Origin: Atrichornis clamosus
Taxonomy: Eukaryota > Chordata > Aves > Passeriformes > Menuridae
Direction of reading: 5' to 3'
Assembly: GCA_013400975.1 (NCBI GenBank)
Contig: WBMZ01008988.1
Location: 124,001 to 188,000 of the forward strand
DNA length: 64,000 bases
Of the stretch, positions 27,633 through 38,976 are shown in pieces. The notes under the pieces are model-generated. The model had not been told where the DNA came from and did no database searches. It saw only the letters and a list, made by a program, of their open reading frames with translations. The stretch's first letter is position 1, and each line of letters begins with the position of its first letter. A program made the translations under genes and the position numbers.

Positions 27633-30088
27633 ACTATGGTATTTTTCACCATATAGAAGGCAGTTTTTTAACAAGCTCTAATGATGACTATTCATCTCTA
27701 TTAGAGAGCTGAGACACTCTATTCCCTAAAATCCTTTTCAAATAGACACTCAAGTCTTCAAATGGATTTGAACATAGAATAGTTACAGTCCCGCTGCACC
27801 AGGTTAAGAAGCAATTAGCCTATCATTAATGAAAATGTAAAGGCACTCACACTGTCTAAAGTTAAGGATCCCAAACCTAATCAATACAACTCTTCAAAGC
27901 AGCTGTATTAGGAGATCTCTCCATGCACTGCCTACAGAGCCTAGCAATCTATTTTGGCATCTTGGAGGTTCACAATCTGGCATTGTTAATACCCTTCTAA
28001 TAGCTATATTCCAAGATAGCAGTACTCTAAAAGATCATATGGTAAAACACAGTGGAATGCACGTCTGGATAGCATCAAGAAAGAAATGTGATGCACACTT
28101 GCACAAAAGTACACAACAAGCTTCTCCACAACATTTGATCCCACAATGTATTTGCCCCAGACAATTATGTTTGTTTTTTTAAATAGATATTTTGGGGGAT
28201 TTTGTTGTTCTTGCTTTTAGCTTGAAAATAAGATACACAGCATAAATTACCATGCTGACTCTCAGTAATAAGAAGAAAAACTAGAAAATGTGCTTCTAAA
28301 AGAAATGCTTCGGTATCTTCTTGCACTGCCCATATATTACTTTTAAATGCAGATATTTTTCACTCAAAAAACCACTAAGGAACAAGGAAAAAAGCCCAAA
28401 TATCTACATGTCTGTAGGATACATAGCACAGTATGAATCCGAGGAAAACTAAAAAGGTGATGACAGATACTTGTGTTTAAAGTACCTATCAAGGCACCTG
28501 AAACCCAGCCAGTACTCTTCCTGGATCCTCTAGGGAGCCTGAAAGTATAGGTGAGAACTAGGCCAAGCTTCTGGTTCTTGCTGAAATTCAGACTAACTTT
28601 TTGCTACTGAATAAATGAAGCAACCCCGAAAAACCAGGAATCAGGCGTATATTATTGCAGGAATGCGCAGATGCTGGGATGGGAGATCAAGACCTAACTG
28701 CTGACACGCACACTCATTTTGACTGAGATTCTGTATATATTCCAGTTGGAACATTATAACCAAAGGTGACTATATTCACTTGACCTTAACATTCCAGTGG
28801 ATGACCTAGTTTTGCCCATGTACAGAATGAAAACAGAGAAGGAACAATTGAAATAGAAATGTAGTCCTGTTCCTTTTAGTATTATCTAAAAACCACATGA
28901 GATCTCTGACCAGCTCCTGGTAACTTCACATTGACATACTAGAGAAAAGCAAAACAAAACTATCAGGCATTAGATATGATTGTAATTTGGAGTTTGTCTG
29001 TTATGGCTGATTAAGAAAGACAGCACTGACCTCAATAGCGATGTTCTAGTATCACACAAAACAGTGAGATTTTAACTAGAAAAGGCAGTGTATTGTTTAC
29101 AGACTCATTTTGCCCAGAATCAAGAAATCATTTTGTCACATGCAGCTACAGAAGATGCTTTAAAAAGTAACCTTACATGTTATACACATAATAGTGTAGA
29201 GGAGTTTACACATGTGCATGTAGAGCACACAAAGAACATGTTTGTGTAAAACCATGCTCTGCAGTGTGAAAATATCTGAAATAACAATAAAGAGGGGAAC
29301 TAGTCTCTGCAGTTTGATGCTGGGGGTTATTCCTTGTTTGTTTTCTGGTATGGAAGACAGCTTAGAAATCCTGTGTAGCATGGTACAATCAGAAACTCCT
29401 AAAGAATGCCACCATTGCAAAACTAGCTCTGTAGAATCTCTGTATCCTACTGAAGCTAATCCCATGCAATTCTTTGTCTCTTGTGATCTCCACCACTGAC
29501 TCTATGGAATTATTTCTTAAAACAGAAGTTTTCAGTAAAACAATCTAGTTTCTTATGTTGTTAAATTGCTTTGACATGCTTGTTAAGTATATTGCAAAAT
29601 GAACCTTTTAAAGCAATAAAATGACAATATTGTATGGACAGTAAAATAAGGCAACGTTACCATTTCCTCACAAGTATTTAGTTCTCAACACAATTATTTC
29701 AAACATGTTCAGACTGTTTACAATTTCTGATTAGTATTAGAGTCAAGTTAACTGTTTACTTGTGATGGCATTTCAGAAATGAAAGAAATTCTCATGTTGC
29801 AATAACAAACACCTCCAGGAAAAGAAATGAGGGTTCACAGAGCCCAATGTCCTTTAAAAGTGACCATGTAAACAAACCATGTTTGCACATACAAGGACAC
29901 AGACATTAAAAGGTGCTACACTACCAGCCATACCAGGAATTTCAAGCTGTCTGAAAGAGAAGATCATTTTCCTGGTGCTGACTTGCATACATTGGTGGGT
30001 TGAAAGAACAGATAAATAGGTTAAAACTCTCTGCTCCACTTCTTAAGCAATGATGGATTAAGAGAAAATGAAACAGTATCTGAAATGC

Positions 30089-30094
30089 TCTTAC
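30089..30094 (-). promoter_or_regulatory. ANO10: 5' splice donor of the ANO10 exon
   Basis: On the minus strand the exon ends CAGCAG and is followed at once by GTAAGAG, a near-consensus donor (CAG|GTAAGA). Homology to the ANO10 tail (…EALKQQ) ends at the same place, so the splice signal and the protein similarity agree on the boundary. Confidence 0.87.
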
Positions 30095-30211
30095 CTGCTG
30101 TTTGAGAGCCTCTAAAGATTCAAATTCCAATTTGGCAAGTTTCATCTGGATATCTCTTGGTTTATCAGGAATTACAAATGCCATGATAAACTTTATTGCT
30201 AGTAGCAAGTG
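30095..30211 (-). CDS. ANO10: ANO10 (anoctamin-10 / TMEM16K) internal coding exon, end of last TM helix and start of C-terminal tail
   Basis: Seen: a 117-bp minus-strand segment, 39 codons with no stop, bounded by a strong acceptor (T-rich tract then CTGCAG) and a strong donor (CAG|GTAAGA), phase 0 at both ends. It starts [18 protein letters not shown], a hydrophobic segment ending in IPDKP. It continues through [19 protein letters not shown], a charged stretch likely to be an amphipathic helix. Established knowledge: this closely matches what I recall of the human ANO10 C-terminus, where the same block ends about 22 residues before the stop. ANO10 is an ER-resident, calcium-regulated lipid scramblase of the anoctamin family, and loss in humans causes recessive spinocerebellar ataxia (SCAR10). 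By my count the Asp of IPDKP (exon residue 16) corresponds to human Asp615, which I recall as part of an extra calcium site between TM2 and TM10. Inference: this is the second-to-last coding exon. The reading frame stays open past the donor but becomes unlike the family, so the exon end is set by the splice site. Other anoctamins are less similar over this block. Confidence 0.88.
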
Positions 30212-30240
30212 CTGCAGAAAAAAAAAAGCAAAAAGAAAAA
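30212..30240 (-). promoter_or_regulatory. ANO10: 3' splice acceptor of the ANO10 exon
   Basis: Read on the minus strand, a nearly pure T tract (two interruptions) runs directly into CTGCAG, and the coding frame begins at the next base. This is a textbook polypyrimidine tract plus CAG acceptor. It fixes the exon start at 30211 and gives a phase-0 junction. A possible branch-point adenine lies in the AACAAC-like stretch just upstream, at about 30243-30252, but this is not certain. Confidence 0.85.
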
Positions 30241-30607
30241 TGTTGTTCTACAGAGTTTGAAGCATGGAGAAAACAGTATTATATTATTTTCAAATTTTAG
30301 TAATAGAGGTATAAACAATGATTCCTTGTGACATGTACAATACAGACAGCTTACTATAACCACATTAGGCCTCAGCTACTCCGTATTTTTCTATTTACAG
30401 TCATTCATAATTTGAATCTAAACACATATAGTTTCACTTATTTTCATAATAATCCTATTTTCACTATATACTATAAATTTCTAATTGAATTTTGTATTTG
30501 TGATTCCAGATAAAATAAGAACTTAATAGCTTTTAAAACGTATTATTGGTGTATAGAAATTGAATTATGGCACCTAGTAGATACAGCTTCATAGTGATTT
30601 TTTTTAG

Positions 30608-30634
30608 GTATATATACACACACATATTTACATA
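30608..30634. repeat. TA/CA alternating tract
   Basis: Short run of TATATA followed by CACACACA and then AT-rich sequence, about 400 bp upstream of the ANO10 exon in gene sense. Confidence 0.65.
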
Positions 30635-32879
30635 TCAGATGAAATTATAACAACATACATTCAGGCATGCACACATATATGTATGTTATGATACAAATGA
30701 AACAAGCTATTGTAAAAGATATGCACAAACACAGAATTTCTGCATGAGAGAATTACTAAAACATAAAAGTACTCCTGAGAGCATCAAAACAGAAGAAAAC
30801 AAAATAAAATATGATCCTTAAAGAAGTGCCACACTTGTGAACAGAAACTTTTCAGGAAATGGAGAAACGTTCAGCATGTAAGATGTCAAATTAGTCATAA
30901 AGGATCGCAAAACTTTGTAATCCTGTTTAAGAAAAAACAGTCATGAAGTTCTGTTGACCTAGTCACTGAGCAGTCTAAATTTCACTTAAATATGCACTAT
31001 CTCACAAAAAACAAGTGCCAAACTGTCAAGTCAGTGGTTTTGTCTCTTCATTTATGTCAACTATAATCTAAATAAAAAATCCTATTCGATCAAGGCCTGA
31101 GCTGACAGCATGCTGCACGTTTGTAAGCAGGAACTCGCTCCTAGCTGAGAAAACCCTGACCAAGACAAGGCAACACTTACATATATGTGCTCAACTTCAA
31201 GCACGTTCCACTCACACGATGATACTCGGAGAGCTCCTTAAATTTAGACTGCACATCCAAGCAACTTAGCAAATCCCCCAGATGTTTTTTAATATAAAAC
31301 GGAGCAGATCATTGCTCCTTTCTGAAATACATTTTGATCTCGATGAACTTGGGCACATGAATAACAACATAACAGACCAAAAATCCCTCAGATTCTGGAA
31401 TTACGTAAGCAGAAAGCTGACAAAAACACTACAGACTTCACAGGAGTGCTAGTGAAACTCTAAACAAGCCAAGGCAAATAAATAAGAGTTAAAAAGTCAG
31501 AGGATGGTAACAAATAAGAGGACAATGACAAACAGACATATGTTGTATTATTTTTTAAAACGTATTACAGAAACACAGTCAGGAGGTCTAGGAAACAAAC
31601 AGTGCAAGGAATAATGCTTTCTTTAAAGAGATGAAAGGAAGGCTGAAAAATGATACAATGAAGACACAAAGACTAGGAGGTTAATGAATCAATTGGCATG
31701 TGTGCTGTAATGCAATGGTTAATACCTCACTATTAAAAAAAAACCAAACTATTTCAAGAGTAAAACATTATCTCATTCAAATTTTCTTTTCCCCTTCTAC
31801 TTGTCTGTCCCTAAGAAACTTCTTCCAAGAAAACATGATAGGTAACAATATTGGTTTAGAAAAATACAGCAATAAAACATGTATCAGAGCTTTGGAAGAA
31901 TCTCTTTTAAATGGAAAAAGGCAAAATGTTGAGGACAATAATTAAACAAGACACCCAATACTCCAATGTAGAAAAGAGTCGTAAGTAATCACAGATTGAA
32001 GGGGAATAACTGATCTACAAAAAAAAATTGGTATGGAAACATGAAAATAAAGATATCAAGTTGGGAATAACTCTAAACTAAATAACAGGATTGGGCTAAA
32101 ATCTTACACTTAAGACAGAACTAGCAAAATTTGAGGTACTTGTCGAGAGACATTTATTTAAAAAGTTATAATGGACAGTTAAAAAAAGACTGCATCACAC
32201 AATGTCACTTCTAGCTGCCCAAAGTCCTTTGGACTGTCATTCATCTCACTTTGCTCAACAACAATTAAAAAAAAGTAATTTTTTAATCACATTAAGGAGT
32301 GAAAATCAAATTTTGGAACTTTAATTATTCTAGCACTGCCTCTTGAGGAGTTTTGAAAAGGTAAGCCAAGATAGTAACTTTACAAGGAGACTTCGAAGTA
32401 GCTCCAAATTCAGACAGCTTTTAAGAAAAGAAATAAAAATAACTTCAAGGAAACATAAATAACATTATGAAGGATAGAGACTGAGTAAGTTTTTCCCATT
32501 TTTGATACAGGTGAGGAAAAAATAGAAGAGACATCTAGGGAAACCAGAACTAAACCCAACAAAAATACTGCAGTTAATTCTGGAAAACATTGTATCTTTG
32601 AAAATACATTTAGAAGGACAAGGTGTTTTAATTGCTTCACCATGTGAGGAGTTTTATTGCAGTATTAAGTAAATAGCTGCTTGTCAGAAGTCAGTTTTCA
32701 TGCTAGCACAACTCAGCCAACAAATACAAGCATACAGCCCTAAACATGAAGGCAAAACCTCTGACTCAGTCTTCAAGAGAGAGAGAGATCAAAAGCTGGA
32801 GTAGAGATGTGGGCAGTCACTACTTTTGCTTGCCCCACTGTCATCCTCCTTCCTAGGCATCCACTAAGGGCCACTGTTA

Positions 32880-32979
32880 AAAAAACCCAATAAACAAAAA
32901 TCCAACAAAACAAAACACTGCCCCCACTAAAGGCCAAAAAATCAACCAAACAAAAAACCAACAAAAAAACAACAAAAAA
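32880..32979. repeat. A/C-rich low-complexity region (CAAA/CCAACA units)
   Basis: About 100 bp made almost wholly of A and C, with CAAAAC and CCAAC units and a short interruption holding CTGCCCCCACTAAAGG. In gene sense it is a G/T-rich tract. Confidence 0.8.
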
Positions 32980-33705
32980 GATTACTGGGTTAGGTAGACC
33001 TTTTGTTTACTCCTCAGAATTGCTTTTTAATGTGCTTTTCCCTCCCATGAAAAGAAAGCTTTACCAGTCATAAAGTGCTCAGACTGTGCGGGATGTCCCT
33101 GTGTGCAAGACTTGTGACTTCAGAAAACACACTGGACTTAACAGACTGCAAATTGAGTTCAAGCCCACCTCATAACTCCTATGAACCTGAAAAAAAGATG
33201 TCAGAACAACAGTCTTCCTTGGATAACTTTTCCAGCTGTTCTTATTTGCAAATTTGGAGTAGTATTAATAAAATTGTCAAGATAACTGGCAGAAATGATG
33301 AATCTGGGTCATGTGATCCACCAAGCCTTTTGAAAAGAAATGGATCTATTTTCTTAACAGTTCATATTTAATTTTGAAATTGTCATTTGACAAAGGAAAT
33401 TTAAGTAGTTATTCAAGAGAAATTGAAGGAAAAAGTAGTTGAGTTCATTGTATCATTCACATCCCATGCCGATTTCTTAATCTTGTTTTAGTATAACTCC
33501 TGCAAATCAGATCCACAAAAAGCAGACATCTGCTTTCAAAAAAGGAATGTCTTAAGAATACAATATAAATCACCAGAAGACATCTGCTTTCATTACATTA
33601 ACACTGGTATGAATATGTAATAAAAGCAAAATACTAAAGTTTATCCAAATTTGCTGCACTAGTGTAACTGTATTTGTTCAGGACTAAAATTTCTTCATAA
33701 AGCTG

Positions 33706-33741
33706 AGTTTTGGTTTGGGTTTGTTTTGTTTTGTTGGGGGG
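33706..33741. repeat. GTTTT/TTTGGG low-complexity tract
   Basis: G/T-only run with GTTTT units ending in GGGGGG on the plus strand. It is of the opposite strand composition to the tract about 0.8 kb earlier. Confidence 0.75.
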
Positions 33742-34223
33742 CTGTCAAATAAGGTTACAAACCCAGCCAGTATTTCTAGCTTCAACCATTAAAAAGCAGT
33801 ATTGTTTCCAAGAACATGTCCTTCATGATTACAAGAGCACTATTCCACCGCAAGCAAAACCCGGGGTAACACTCCCACAACCTGTAAGCTCTCCAATGCC
33901 AACAGCAAAGTCCCTTCTTGTTTTGTAATCTGCCAAGCGGGCACAGAAACAGCACTGAATCTCTTCCCCCTGATAAATGCAGGGCCATCAAACTCTTGTG
34001 GTCCTGTGCCAGGTGCCTGGAGAGCCAGAAGAATTGTTCTGTTCTGCAAAGCCATCGACAACAGTAGAAGCTGCAGCTGTGCTTTGCAGCAGTGGGTCCC
34101 CAACCCTGCCTCTTCTAAAACAGAAAATGCAGATTAGGGTTAAGTTCCTGGAATTTATGAACAGCTAATTTGATTTTTGCAGTGGTTTTACACAGCAATT
34201 CCTGAGAAAATCTACTCAGCTGA

Positions 34224-34250
34224 AGGAAAAAAAAAAAGAAAAGAAAGAAG
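34224..34250. repeat. GAAA-rich purine tract
   Basis: Purine run with an A11-type stretch followed by GAAAAGAAAG units. Confidence 0.75.
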
Positions 34251-36014
34251 TAGTAGAAAAACGCAGTGGTTGTGCTGATGGTTAGCCAAAAAAGTGCATG
34301 CCAAATGTCAGCTTGGGGAGACATTAATAAAAATTTGCATCAAAAGCTCTTTTATAATCTACTATTTACAGAAACTTCCAATTAAAATAATAAATCTGGG
34401 CCTAGTCCAGCCTAGAACCAGTCCATACTACGAAGCAAGGTGGTCACTGGTTACTAACTCTGCACTGGAAAGGAAGCCTACACAAAAGCCAACACCTGAG
34501 AAGGGCACATCACTTGGCACCTCTGTGCTCTGCTGGCCTGCACAAAATGCCTTAGCCAAAGGAAAGCAACACTGCAAAATCATGTTGCTGTCAGAGCAGA
34601 AGGCAAGGACATCATTAGCTTCCTTGCTAGGACTCCAGATCACAGTATTCTGACATAAAAATAAGCTAAGTTCAAACACTAAGAACAGACCAAAAAAAGA
34701 AAAAAACCAAACCAATTTCTGTCTTTCTGTAGTAACAGTTTTTAGCTTTGTGGGTCTTACCTCTTTCTGAAAAGAGAAAAAAAGGCGGGAGGAAAGTGAA
34801 AAATAGTTCAGTCAAGGGAGCAATACAGGCAAGGAAAAATTTTCATAAAGCTCAGCAAGTTCAATTAAATTAAATGGTTTTTAATAGACAGCAAGAAATT
34901 TATGAGCAAATATTTCTGCAATATACATAAGAAGAAAGCATGACCAAACTTTCCTTCCCTCCTGTACACTGAACTCGCTTCAATACAGAATCTTGCTAAT
35001 GGAGCAGAATTATCACAGCTGAGGGACCTATAAAAGGGCCTTTCTTCTGCTACTCTGATAAATGCTGCTTTTAAAATCACATATCCCATATATTATCATG
35101 CCATTTTTCTTTCAAAAATCTCATTTTATCCACAGACATGTCCAAAATCCTGTGGGAAGGAGGGGAATGAGAAGAAAGTTATTTCATGTTCTATTTCATG
35201 GCTTCTTCACCTCTCCCATCCAGCTGGAGACTTTGTCTTCTCTTTCCACAGACATCCACATACACACACTTACAGTTCTAACACCTGCCACAATCTGTGA
35301 GCTCCATCTACCCCATTTATTTATTTGCAAAGCAGCATAGCCCATTTCTCCCTCATTTCAGCCAGAACAAGCTTTCTTCTCCTCCCTGTTGGAACTCCAG
35401 GGAAACACTAGGACTGAAATGCAGCCTTCCTGCATCACATCCAATGCCTCTTACCACTCCAGCACAGTGAAATCTGTCTCAGTTCTCAACTGGAATATGC
35501 TCAGTACAGGTGAAAAGTTCATGCACTTAGACCTGATGTGCTCCTTAAAGACACTACAAAACACATAAACCAAAGATGTTTCAGAAGCTTGTATTTTTAC
35601 CAAGTTTGGACAGTTTTCTCATTGGAGCACCATAAAGTACATTCTTTAGATCAGAGTGGAACTTCTCTAAGCCTTTGCACTGCTGCTTCAGAGCAGAAAT
35701 ATAATGCCTCAACATAATAATCTCATTTTTATGTATTTATAAATAGCCTGTATTTATTTCTTTACTTACAGATCTTCAACTTTCATAGAAGTGGAAGGCA
35801 TTTATGTTAAATGCAAAACCTCAAAACTCTGAACTTAAAAGAACCCGTCCAGCAGGGAGAGTTTCAGCCTGTCCCATTAAAATGTGGCTGAGATAGATGC
35901 AACTGAGCAGAAGTTTATTACAAAACGTTCCGAAAGCATGAGCAGAGACGGTATTATCAGGTCCATTTATCATCAGTAACAGAACATCCATTTCCTCCTC
36001 TCAGATCACGAGCG

Positions 36015-36028
36015 CACACACACACACA
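36015..36028. repeat. (CA)7 microsatellite
   Basis: Seven CA units directly after the sequence GAGCG. Perfect but short. Confidence 0.85.
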
Positions 36029-36791
36029 AAGGCTGCCCAAGGAAACCTAGTAGCTACATTTCTGACAGAACATTTCACAGACTGCCAGAAGAGCAAGAGC
36101 AGATCACCCATCTTCTACCGACCACACCAGCAAGTTTGTGAAACCTAGACCCGCTCAGCAGAGTATTTAAGCTTATGTTTAAGCATATCTATGAATATAT
36201 TTATGTTCAGAAGAACATTTAAGCCTGATAATGCCCAAGTCATTTGCTGAATTTGGATCTTAAAAATCAATGGCTGAATCACAATGCATTTTTTTCCTAG
36301 ATGTCGTTGAGTGTGATATACTAAATTCACACGTTTGAAAGGAAGAATGCTGGTTTGGACAGCGTCTCCTTACACTCACAATTCAGAAACTGGGTTAGTT
36401 AGTGCAGAAATCCTGGTCTGTATTTTTATTACCAATCCACTGTAAAACCTCACAAGTAGAAATCTATGCTGAAATAGATACCAGGCTTTAATATGCAGTT
36501 CTGAGGTGTATTTCAACTGTAAGTAGTAGGCTGCATCACAAGAATCTGGGTTCATTTTAGCAGCTGTGCCCTCTAGGAGCACTGAAACACACCTATTTCC
36601 AGGTAAGTTTTGGTTTTATGCCTCAAGACTATTGAATTGGTTTCTTTCAAAAGAAGTAAATTTATTCTGAACACTACAATTGCTTTATATATTATCAAAA
36701 TGGGAAAAAAAAAAAAGACATTTCGAGCCCAGCACTCCTGAGCAAGAGACTAATATGTAAGATAACAAGAAAGGCTTTTTAATTAAGAAAG

Positions 36792-36813
36792 AAAAAAAAA
36801 AAGGGGGGGGGGG
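36792..36813. repeat. A11 directly joined to G11
   Basis: Eleven A residues run without interruption into eleven G residues, then ACGATAA. In gene sense it is C11 then T11. The G run is the longest in the window. Confidence 0.9.
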
Positions 36814-38861
36814 ACGATAATCTCTAAGGAAGCAGATACTGTGCTCATGTTTCCAGGAAGCAACTGCAGAAGCAGTGAGTTAAGCAAAGCAAAAAATAAA
36901 ATACTGCAAATATCATCTCATACCGAGGAAGCTGGTCTCTTCTGCCCTTACATATTTTTGTACTCTCCTTCTGTTTTCAAAAAAAGCTCTGTAAGACCAG
37001 TTGGAAAGCAAGCACAGCAAGCCAGTCCTATTTCTGAAACTTAGTCCTGCTCTTGGAAAGCCCTAAGAAGTATTTAAATTGGTTATAAATTTAAACATAA
37101 GTCATCAGGCAAAGTCCATTAAATAAATAAATAGTCTATCAAAAGATATACTAATAACTTTGAAAGGACAAGTAATCTGATCAGTTACATCTTTGACTAT
37201 TTTTCTGTCTTATAGCACCATTATGCTTTCTAGTAATTACATTTTCAAAAAACAAATTTTCTAATTATTTATCATTTATTTTTACTAATGTTTAAACCAC
37301 AGCTGTTATATATCATATTCAGCCAGTAATGAACTGACGCATTATCTGGTTTTATTAGACTTTTTGAAAAGATTTAGAAGCCCAACTGTTCTCTGTCATT
37401 TTCTCCAACAATAACAATTAAGACGTGAGGCAGTCCAAAATCTATAGAAATGTTGTCACCAACTTATTTGACACTGAAAAAAATTCACTAGCTCATTACC
37501 TCTCACCATTTATCTATCTGTTCTAGGCTTTTTATAGATCTTTTACACTGGAATTTTAAGCCTACCTTCAGCTTACTTCTTCAAGACTGAAGTATGAAGA
37601 TGGCCCAAGCGCTAGTAGGGAGGGTGTTTTACTTACATACCCAAGCAGCATTTTCCCCTCTCTCCAGGGAAATTGTCATTTTTTTATCACTTCAAATTAA
37701 GGATTCAGCAGGTTCTAGAAACACCTGCTGTAAGAAAAAATTCTAAATAAAAGATCTTCTGGTATCAGTCCTGCACACAGCTGCAGCCTGGGAAAAAAAA
37801 GTTGCCCTAATAATCTTGTTGTATAAACACAGCGTATTCTGAGACACAAAATACTACATGATACAGCACACTTCCAAAACTGTCTGTATAAAAGTCTCTA
37901 TAAAACTGCAGCATACACAAACCAGCATTTCAGAAATGTTACAAGAACATTATTTTTCTCACATTTGTTTAATCCTGTAGTCAATTCAGAAGACATGAAA
38001 AGAAACCACTGTAGGTGTAAATTTGTCTTGGAAGTTTTAAGTATCTGCTAATGGTTAATTTTGCAGTAACCAAACAGTCTTCAAACTGACATGATAATGC
38101 AACCATCTCTGTGTTACCATTTGATAATCCTGAAATGTTTTGGCACAACACTTATCTCAATTTATGGCCAGCGTTTAATAGGAACTGGGATAAGAGTTGC
38201 CAAAAGCCAAATTAGCTAATGCTGAATGTAATGAACAGCACAGCTTTGATCATACTCTGAAATAAATTCTAAGTGAAAAGTGGAAAGAAGGATGCCCATG
38301 GAATTAAAATTGACAGTATGATTAATACAAGCCATATGAAGTGCCTCTTAGCTGATTGCTAACATTACATATTGGCTCCCATTCTGACAGATACAGTTTA
38401 TTGTCAAAATGTCCTAATGTTCCACATCACGGAAGGGGGGAAAAATTGCCATTTTCTATTAATCTGTAAAACTTATACTTCTTTTCACACTTAAGTCATA
38501 TGGTTTTCTCTATGAAAAAAGATACAAGGAAATTATGGTACTTGTCATTGTACTTATGCATTGTAAGGAATTCTGTTTGTCATGGCTCAGAAATTCCTCC
38601 TTGGTTCCCTGACTGGATGACCTGTGATTAGTAAGGAGATATGAAGAAACGTTTCTGCCAGGGTTTTAAAACTACTGTTAGTTCAGTGATAAACAGAAAC
38701 TGTCACCTACTGCAGGCATCATGGATTTTAAGGACTCTTTGCTCCTGCCCCAACTAAACCTCACTTGCCCTAGTCCAAGCCAAAGAGAACAGATATAAAA
38801 CTACCAATTGAGTTTTGGACAGACTCAGCAAAGATACCAAAATGTACACATATCAAAGCAA

Positions 38862-38883
38862 ATATATATATATATATATATAT
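38862..38883. repeat. (AT)11 microsatellite
   Basis: Eleven uninterrupted AT units flanked by CAAAGCA and CAACAAG. Confidence 0.92.
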
Positions 38884-38964
38884 CAACAAGACTTGAAAAT
38901 GGTCTTTCCCAAAACTGTGTGGTGGTTGTGGAGATTGAAAGATAGTTAGACTTATCCATCTGAC

Positions 38965-38976
38965 TTTTTTTTTTTT
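38965..38976. repeat. T12 homopolymer
   Basis: Twelve consecutive T residues, directly followed by CCAG on the plus strand. This resembles an acceptor on the non-gene strand, but nothing downstream supports an exon. Confidence 0.8.

Larger units (their letters stand above)
20487..30088 (-). other. ANO10 downstream intron, proximal to the exon donor
   Basis: Intron sequence immediately following the ANO10 exon in gene sense. It contains an AT/ACAT-rich tract at 22021-22060 and a T13 run at 27620-27632. A protein-like but interrupted frame at 25251-25604 is treated as a finding, not a gene. I looked for the last ANO10 exon (expected to continue from …KQQ with a short charged tail and a stop) and did not find it. 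Confidence 0.55.

Noticed and set aside
29942..30094. Extension of the ANO10 reading frame past the donor
   Set aside because: The frame is open to 29942, but family similarity stops exactly at CAG|GTAAGA, so the extra residues are intron read-through.
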